A DNA stretch of 64,000 nucleotides from Fredricksoniimonas sp964643325. Its GTDB lineage: Bacteria; Omnitrophota; Gorgyraeia; Zapsychrales; Fredricksoniimonadaceae. This document shows, in pieces, positions 59,358 to 64,000 of this stretch (position 1 is its first letter; the number at the start of each line of letters is the position of its first letter). Under the pieces are notes generated by a model. It ran no database searches. It saw only the letters and a program-made list of their open reading frames with translations, and had not been told where the DNA came from. Position numbers and translations under genes: made by a program. The stretch covers positions 1 to 64,000 of the forward strand of contig CAZXSE010000001.1 in NCBI GenBank assembly GCA_964643325.1, in the 5' to 3' direction.

Positions 59358-60506
59358 TCACTCCAGGGGCAGCGTTCCCGTCAGGACCATGAACGTAACG
59401 CGCAGGGCCAAAAAGGCCAGGAAAAGACCGTACGCGGACTGCAGGATCCGGGACAACAACGGATTGGCCCCTTCGAGCCGGCCGAACATCTTAAAGACCA
59501 TGATGAACAAGACCGGGCAAAAGAACAGCGTCGTGCGCGTGACCGTAAAAGGATATTTGTGCAAAGCGCCCAACAGCACCAGTTCGCAAAAGATCACGAA
59601 TGCGATCATGTGCAGGGAAAGCGCCGCACGCCGATCTTTAAGGAATGCCGCCGCCCCGATGAACATCTCTACAAGCGCCAGCGTCATCAAAAACCGCGTC
59701 ACGCCGCGGATCCAGACCGGTTTGGATGAAAACCAACGCGACACCAGATCATTGATCCCCTCAAAGAGCGTCTTGACGAAATTCCCGGGAGAATCGAACC
59801 AGATGAAATGATCATTATAAGTATTGGTCATCACCTGCGAAGCAAGCCGCATGTCAAAAGTGTGCGACAATCCCAACGCAAGCGCGCAAGCCGCGCCATA
59901 GACCGCGATCGCCGAGAATGCCTTGCCCCGCACCAGTTGCCAGAACGGAAAAACAAGAAAAAGAAACGCCGGATACGAGAACAATCCCAGCAAAGGCAGA
60001 CAGAACAACGCCGGATAATACCGCCAGCGCGGCCCGGCGGCAAGCGCCTGCTGATGCTGCAGGAACAGCACGAACACGCCTGCCACGCACACATCCATGG
60101 AATACTGCTTGAGCTCCGCCGTGTAATACACCAGCGGGATGGAAGCCACCCAGGACAACAAGAACATCAGCCAAAGCCGGTCAACCGCGATCTCCCGGCG
60201 GGCAACACGCGCCCAGACAAAGAACGCCGTGATCATGCTCGCAAAAGAAAGAGCTCGTAAGCTGACAAGCGAAAAATCAAATGCCGCTGACACTTGCTGA
60301 ACACACCAGAGATAAACACGGGGGAAAACCTGATCGACCATGAGGGTCCGGTGAAAAAGATCGTACGCGGAAAGCCCGGTCACACTGAGTGAAACAACAT
60401 ATTCGTCGTTCCACAAAGGCCTGGCTGAAAGCCAATGAACAACGGCCAAAAAAAGATACCAGCCTGCAATGCCCAGGGAAATGACTGTTACATACGGCTT
60501 ACGCAT
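59358..60506 (-). CDS. Polytopic membrane glycosyltransferase-like protein
   Basis: A 382-aa protein with about ten hydrophobic segments. The first loop has the acidic pair typical of GT39-like GT-C enzymes (SARPLWNDEYVVSLSVTG) and the next a YYTAELKQYSMDVCV motif common in this group. The donor is probably a polyprenyl-phosphate sugar; the acceptor is unknown. The ATG at 60506 overlaps the pyrF stop by 8 bp, so it is the last gene of the pyr run although unrelated to pyrimidines. Confidence 0.75.
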   Translation of the reverse strand: MRKPYVTVISLGIAGWYLFLAVVHWLSARPLWNDEYVVSLSVTGLSAYDLFHRTLMVDQVFPRVYLWCVQQVSAAFDFSLVSLRALSFASMITAFFVWARVARREIAVDRLWLMFLLSWVASIPLVYYTAELKQYSMDVCVAGVFVLFLQHQQALAAGPRWRYYPALFCLPLLGLFSYPAFLFLVFPFWQLVRGKAFSAIAVYGAACALALGLSHTFDMRLASQVMTNTYNDHFIWFDSPGNFVKTLFEGINDLVSRWFSSKPVWIRGVTRFLMTLALVEMFIGAAAFLKDRRAALSLHMIAFVIFCELVLLGALHKYPFTVTRTTLFFCPVLFIMVFKMFGRLEGANPLLSRILQSAYGLFLAFLALRVTFMVLTGTLPLE

Positions 60507-61248
60507 GCGCGATCTCGTCAAGAATGGCCAGCGCCGCAGCCCTCGAGTCCTTAGCCTGCACAATAGGCCGGCCGATAACCAGAAAGCTGGCCCCGTTCTT
60601 GATAGCGCTCGCAGGGGTCTCAACGCGTTTCTGGTCCGCGGCATCAGCGCCCGCAGGCCGGATGCCCGGCGTAACGATCACAAATTCCCTGCCCAGTTCA
60701 CGGCGCAGCATGGCGGCTTCCTGCGCAGAAGCGACAACTCCGTCAAGGCCCGCCTCTTTGGCCGAGCGCGCGCGTTCCAGGACCAGCGCGGATACATCCC
60801 CACCGCCGGCATCGCTGGTCAGCACGGTCACGCCCACGATCATCGGCCTTGCCACGCCAAGTTCCCCGGCATTCTTGCGGGCCGCGTCAGCAGCGGCCTT
60901 CATCATGGCCGCGCCGCCCTGCGTATGAACGGTCATCATCACGACCGGCGCGAACTGCGCGGTCTTCTTGCCGTCCTTATCAAGCGCATTATTGACTGGC
61001 ACATTCAATCCGACGGCCGATGCCACGCCGCTGGCCACGGTATTGGGAATGTCATGAAATTTCAGATCGAGGAATACCTTCTTGCCCTGCGTCTGCAGAT
61101 AGCGGACGATGAACGGACCGTATGCCGTAAAAAGCTGGAACCCGACCTTGTAAATATCAACACTATCGCCGAGCGCCTCGACAATGCCGCGCGCCTCGTC
61201 GAATGTCGGCACATCCAGTGCCACGATAAGTTTGTTCTTAGGATCCAT
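60499..61248 (-). CDS. pyrF: Orotidine-5'-phosphate decarboxylase
   Basis: A 249-aa TIM-barrel enzyme making UMP from OMP. The catalytic Asp61-Lys63-Asp66 array lies in FLDLKFHDIPNT. The phosphate loop is in VTPGIRPAGADAADQKR, and the C-terminal NGASFLVIGRPI motif is intact. Compared with typical family members there is a short insertion (NNALDKDGKK) before TVHTQGG. A 148-bp spacer with a long hairpin separates it from pyrD upstream. Confidence 0.95.
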   Translation of the reverse strand: MDPKNKLIVALDVPTFDEARGIVEALGDSVDIYKVGFQLFTAYGPFIVRYLQTQGKKVFLDLKFHDIPNTVASGVASAVGLNVPVNNALDKDGKKTAQFAPVVMMTVHTQGGAAMMKAAADAARKNAGELGVARPMIVGVTVLTSDAGGGDVSALVLERARSAKEAGLDGVVASAQEAAMLRRELGREFVIVTPGIRPAGADAADQKRVETPASAIKNGASFLVIGRPIVQAKDSRAAALAILDEIAHA

Positions 61249-61265
61249 GATATTCCTTCCTCTGC

Positions 61266-61390
61266 GTGTGTATGGTTCTTACTGTTTGCGGTATGCCTTG
61301 CCGCTGCAGAGAGCGTCTTTCTCCAATAGTATGGTAAGCCGCTCTCTGATCGCGGCTGCGGCACACCGCAAACAGCCGCCCCATACACAC
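61266..61390. repeat. Long imperfect inverted repeat C between pyrD and pyrF
   Basis: The left arm begins GTGTGTATGG (61266-61275) and the right arm ends CCATACACAC (61381-61390). Inside, TGTTTGCGGTATGCC faces a copy with one mismatch, and GAGAGCG faces CGCTCTC. It fills most of the 148-bp gap and would be transcribed within the pyr operon. Confidence 0.82.
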
Positions 61391-61396
61391 AAACAA

Positions 61397-62302
61397 TTAT
61401 CGCTGAATGCTCCCGATCAGCTCACGGATATCAGTCATCTTGTTGCGCTTCATATAGGCCTTGATGCCCTCAAGGACCTCGAGCGGCGCGCGCGGGTTGA
61501 CGAAATTATACGTCCCCACCGCCACCATCGTCGCTCCGGCGATCAAAAATTCCAACGCATCGTCCGCGCAGCTGATGCCGCCCATGCCGATGATCGGGAT
61601 CTTTACTTGCGCCGCGGTCTCGCATACCATGCGCACCGCGATCGGCCGTATCGCCGGGCCGGAAAGGCCGCCCGTGAAATTCCCGATCTTTGACCGGCGT
61701 TTGTTGATATCGATCGCCATGGCCGCGAAGGTATTGACCATGCTGAGCCCATCCGCCCCGGCCAATTCCGCGGCAAGAGCGATCTCGACGATGTCGGTGA
61801 CATTGGGCGAAAGCTTGGCGATCACAGGATATTTTGAAACAGCCTTCACGCGCCTGATGACCGCGGCGGTCGCCCCGGCATCCTGCGCCACAAGGACCTT
61901 CTTCTTAAGATTGGGACAGGAAAGATTGAGCTCGATCGCGGCCACGCCGCGCGCCGCGTTCAGTTGTTCCGTCATCGCCGCGAACTCTCCCTCATCATGC
62001 GCCGAGATACTGACGATCACGGGCACGCCGGTCTTGCGCAATCCGGGAAGTTTTTCAGCCACGAACGCCTCAAGGCCCGCGTTCTCAATGCCGATCGCGT
62101 TGATCATCCCCGCCGGCGTCTCGCAAATGCGCCGCGGCGGATTGCCCTGCCGGGGGCCTAGCGTCACGGTCTTGGGGATGATCGCGCCAAGGCATGTCAC
62201 GGCGCGCGAACGGTAAAGCTCCTCGCTATGACCGAACGTGCCCGAAGCCACTGTTACCGGATTAGGGAATGTTGTTGTGCCGATCCTGACCGCGATGTTC
62301 AT
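61397..62302 (-). CDS. pyrD: Dihydroorotate dehydrogenase, class 1B catalytic subunit
   Basis: A 301-aa FMN enzyme oxidising dihydroorotate to orotate. The catalytic base Cys129 lies in ELNLSCPN, which marks class 1. NTFAAMAIDIN and GMGGISCADDALEFLIAGA complete the FMN site. Class 1B works with PyrK and NAD, and pyrK is encoded two genes upstream. It follows the TSUP gene by 1 bp. Confidence 0.95.
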   Translation of the reverse strand: MNIAVRIGTTTFPNPVTVASGTFGHSEELYRSRAVTCLGAIIPKTVTLGPRQGNPPRRICETPAGMINAIGIENAGLEAFVAEKLPGLRKTGVPVIVSISAHDEGEFAAMTEQLNAARGVAAIELNLSCPNLKKKVLVAQDAGATAAVIRRVKAVSKYPVIAKLSPNVTDIVEIALAAELAGADGLSMVNTFAAMAIDINKRRSKIGNFTGGLSGPAIRPIAVRMVCETAAQVKIPIIGMGGISCADDALEFLIAGATMVAVGTYNFVNPRAPLEVLEGIKAYMKRNKMTDIRELIGSIQR

Positions 62303-62303
62303 A

Positions 62304-62663
62304 TCATTTCCCGAAGAACAGTTTAAGCCCGACGATCACCATGAGCACGCCAAAAAGTTTACGCAACAGCGGCGCGGACATGCTGTGCGCGAAATGCGCG
62401 CCGACGACAGACCCGAGCATCATGCCCAGCGACACCAACAGCGCCGCCGGGATATTGATGTTACCCGCCTGATAATATTTCCATACCGCAAAAATGAATG
62501 ATGGCAGAAGAAGCGTGGCCAGCATCGTGCCCTGAGCCATGTGCTGCGTGAACCCGAAGCCCAGGATCATGGCCGGCACAATGATGATCCCCCCGCCGAC
62601 GCCAAAAACACCGCCGATCATCCCGCCCGCAATACCCACAAGGATATACCCCAAAAAAGGCAT
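62304..62663 (-). CDS. Half-size TSUP (TauE/SafE) membrane protein
   Basis: A 119-aa protein with four hydrophobic helices matching a single TauE/SafE repeat: GIAGGMIGGVFGVGGGIIIVPAMI at the N-terminus and GSVVGAHFAHSM later. Full TSUP transporters contain two such repeats in about 250 aa, so this one would need to dimerise. It shares one base with the pyrK stop (TGATG) and lies 1 bp before pyrD. Its place between the two dihydroorotate dehydrogenase genes hints at an anion or pyrimidine-related substrate, which is speculative. Confidence 0.82.
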   Translation of the reverse strand: MPFLGYILVGIAGGMIGGVFGVGGGIIIVPAMILGFGFTQHMAQGTMLATLLLPSFIFAVWKYYQAGNINIPAALLVSLGMMLGSVVGAHFAHSMSAPLLRKLFGVLMVIVGLKLFFGK

Positions 62664-63436
62664 CAGAACACCAATTCCTTCAGGTCGAACACCGGCCCGT
62701 CATGACACACAGTCCGGTATCCTTTGATTGTCGGGATGGAACATCCCAGGCACGCGCCCAGGCCGCACGCCATCACTTCCTCGCACGATGCCTCGGCCTT
62801 CAGATCATTAGCCATGGTAAAACGCTGCACCGCGGCCAGCATAGGACGCGGGCCGCACGCATAGATCATGGTATCCGGCGCGATATTGATCCTGTCGAAG
62901 AATTCCGGAACGCGCCCTTTCACGCCGACGGAACCATCATCGGTCGCTACAAGAACTTTAACGCCGTTATCCCTGAAAGCATTCATGGCGAAGGTGCGGG
63001 CCTTATCACGACCACCATAGATCAGGACCTTTTGCGCACGATGGCCTTTAAGCATATCGGAAAAAAGCAGGAACGGCGCCACGCCGATGCCTCCGGCAAT
63101 AAAAACGATCTGGCGCGCGCCGCGAGGCGGCATGGTGAAAGGATGCCCCAAAGGCCCGAGCACGTCCAGTGTGTCGCCCGGCTTTTTCATGGTCAACAGA
63201 CGGGACCCCTTGCCTACAGGTTCAAAAAATATCTCGACAATGCCCGCCTTCGCGCGGTGCACACTAAAAGGCCGGCGGAAGAACGGCTCCATCCCGTCGG
63301 ACACCTTGATATGAATGAATTGCCCGGGCTTCAATGCTTTGGCCAGCGCCGGCGCCTTGAATGACAAACGGTAATACGCACCGCTGATCTTCTTGAGCAC
63401 GGTCACCGGATAAGTTTGCTGGATCTCTTGCGTCAT
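62663..63436 (-). CDS. pyrK: Dihydroorotate dehydrogenase electron-transfer subunit PyrK
   Basis: A 257-aa FAD/NAD-binding ferredoxin-reductase-type subunit passing electrons from PyrD to NAD. FAD motif RRPFSVHRA, NAD loop FIAGGIGVAPFL, and C-terminal [2Fe-2S] cysteines in CEEVMACGLGACLGC and TVCHDGPVF. Normal length. It is adjacent to the TSUP and pyrD genes. Confidence 0.95.
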   Translation of the reverse strand: MTQEIQQTYPVTVLKKISGAYYRLSFKAPALAKALKPGQFIHIKVSDGMEPFFRRPFSVHRAKAGIVEIFFEPVGKGSRLLTMKKPGDTLDVLGPLGHPFTMPPRGARQIVFIAGGIGVAPFLLFSDMLKGHRAQKVLIYGGRDKARTFAMNAFRDNGVKVLVATDDGSVGVKGRVPEFFDRINIAPDTMIYACGPRPMLAAVQRFTMANDLKAEASCEEVMACGLGACLGCSIPTIKGYRTVCHDGPVFDLKELVF

Positions 63437-63449
63437 ATCTGTAACAGAC

Positions 63450-63917
63450 TCATCTTTTTGTTGTAACGAATTTCCTGACGATTCGCGCCGCGTCCTTGAC
63501 CGTGCGGGCCCGGATCATGCCCTTGATCTTCCACCCGCCCAGGTCAATGACCGGCCGGCCATAGACGAGCGCGTAACAGATCTCGCTCTCGGTACCATAA
63601 CTGCCCGGCAGGGCGATCACCACATCCGCCGATGCCGCCACCATCACATTGCGTGAATAACCAATGGTCGTGGGGAGCGCGATATCAACATAGGGATTGG
63701 CATCCGCCTTGTCCGCGCCGGGAAGTATCCCGATGGTCAGGCCGCCCGCCTCTTTCGCGCCCTGGCACGCGGCCTGCATGGCGCCCTTCAGACCGCCGCA
63801 GACCAGCACGCAGCCCAGTTCCGCCACCATCTTCCCGACGGAACGGGCCAGCGCCGCATGTTTTGCCCCGCACGCACGCGCGCCGATCACCGACACCGTA
63901 TAACGTTGCGTCCTCAT
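63450..63917 (-). CDS. TIGR00725/LOG-like Rossmann protein
   Basis: A 155-aa member of the SLOG superfamily (TIGR00725-type). Motifs: SVIGARACGA at the N-terminus, VCGGLKGAMQAACQGAKEAGG, GYSRNVMVAASADVVIALPGSYGTESE. These resemble cytokinin-activating LOG phosphoribohydrolases, but the PGGxGT loop appears here as PGSYGTESE. Activity on a nucleotide 5'-monophosphate is plausible and would suit a pyrimidine operon. It overlaps pyrC by 4 bp. Confidence 0.87.
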   Translation of the reverse strand: MRTQRYTVSVIGARACGAKHAALARSVGKMVAELGCVLVCGGLKGAMQAACQGAKEAGGLTIGILPGADKADANPYVDIALPTTIGYSRNVMVAASADVVIALPGSYGTESEICYALVYGRPVIDLGGWKIKGMIRARTVKDAARIVRKFVTTKR

Positions 63918-64000
63918 GCCTGATACACCACTTTCCCGCCGCAGATCGTTGTCAGGATGCGGCCCGTTAACGTCCAGCCGATGAACGGCGAATTTTTGGA
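63914..64000 (-). CDS. pyrC: Dihydroorotase, C-terminal end (partial)
   Basis: Only the last 28 codons are inside the window; the gene continues beyond 64000. They read SKNSPFIGWTLTGRILTTI and then CGGKVVYQA, matching the conserved C-terminus of class I dihydroorotases (K-N-T/S-P-F-x-G-x-x-L-x-G). The stop overlaps the LOG-like start by 4 bp. Context with pyrK, pyrD and pyrF supports the call. Confidence 0.85.
   Translation of the reverse strand, partial: SKNSPFIGWTLTGRILTTICGGKVVYQA

Overview
The window reads as a scaffold from an uncultured diderm bacterium, most likely a member of the Omnitrophota (former OP3). Nothing here is a marker gene I can place formally, so this is inference. It rests on four things: a giant exported protein whose N- and C-terminal signatures I associate with Omnitrophota giant proteins, a homospermidine synthase plus ornithine decarboxylase pair, a BamD-type lipoprotein partner with a Trp-rich N-terminus, and an outer-membrane/LPS gene set (lptE, bamD-like, lnt, lpxL-like, KDO-transferase-like fold). 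The DNA is GC-rich by eye. It contains two runs of exactly 100 N (26025-26124 and 41069-41168), so it is a scaffold with gaps of unknown true size. No rRNA, insertion sequence, prophage or CRISPR array is visible. Most genes are on the minus strand in tightly packed operons, many joined by 4-bp ATGA overlaps.

Layout. 1-3.6 kb (+): a tandem-AAA FtsH-like protease and a lipoprotein. 3.6-5.5 kb (-): an MFS exporter and purN. 5.7 kb: tRNA-Thr. 6.1-8.7 kb (+): the homospermidine module with a strong terminator. 8.8-10.3 kb (-): small zinc-ribbon, helical and lipoprotein genes with tRNA-Phe. 10.4-13.3 kb (-): a phosphate-uptake operon (DUF47, pit, DUF502, HAD). 13.4-21.5 kb (-): ychF, prfB (with the programmed +1 frameshift), secA, lnt, response regulator, lpxL-like and a small membrane protein. 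21.6-26.6 kb (-): a secreted 711-aa protein, a short uvrC, and murJ (interrupted by a gap). 26.65 kb: rpsT facing holA. 26.9-30.9 kb (-): comEA, comEC, bamD-like, lptE, holA. 31-36 kb (-): an endonuclease-Q-like PHP protein, deoC, a 450-bp region made of two long imperfect hairpins, leuS and a zinc-ribbon gene. 36.3-38.9 kb (+): thiS-thiG-thiH-thiF. 38.9-47.5 kb (-): era, a SemiSWEET-like protein, a PfkB kinase, YjbQ, a TPR protein, an aminotransferase with its Lrp-type regulator, a coiled-coil protein, a DnaQ-like exonuclease, a YkgJ/DUF2156 fusion and a tRNA-binding protein. 47.6-49.2 kb (+): a membrane glycosyltransferase. 49.2-57.3 kb (-): the 2712-residue giant protein. 57.5-58.8 kb (-): DUF134 regulator and Acr3 arsenite pump behind an operator-overlapped promoter. 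59.1-59.3 kb (-): tRNA-Val and tRNA-Asp. 59.4-64 kb (-): the pyrimidine operon pyrC(partial)-LOG-pyrK-TSUP-pyrD-pyrF followed by a membrane glycosyltransferase.

The most unusual items are these. The giant exported protein combines nucleotide-sugar-phosphorylase-like, phosphoribosyltransferase-like, about 14 HEAT-like and KDO-transferase-like modules. The FtsH relative has two complete AAA modules before one M41 peptidase. Very long intergenic hairpins recur, several of them running into tRNA 3' ends. A second layer of regulation is legible in the DNA: many consensus sigma-70 promoters with 16-17 bp spacers, at least three genes whose -10 box sits 6-8 bp before the ATG with no ribosome binding site (apparent leaderless mRNAs), an operator on the arsenite operon, and an 11-nt leader shared by two tRNA genes.
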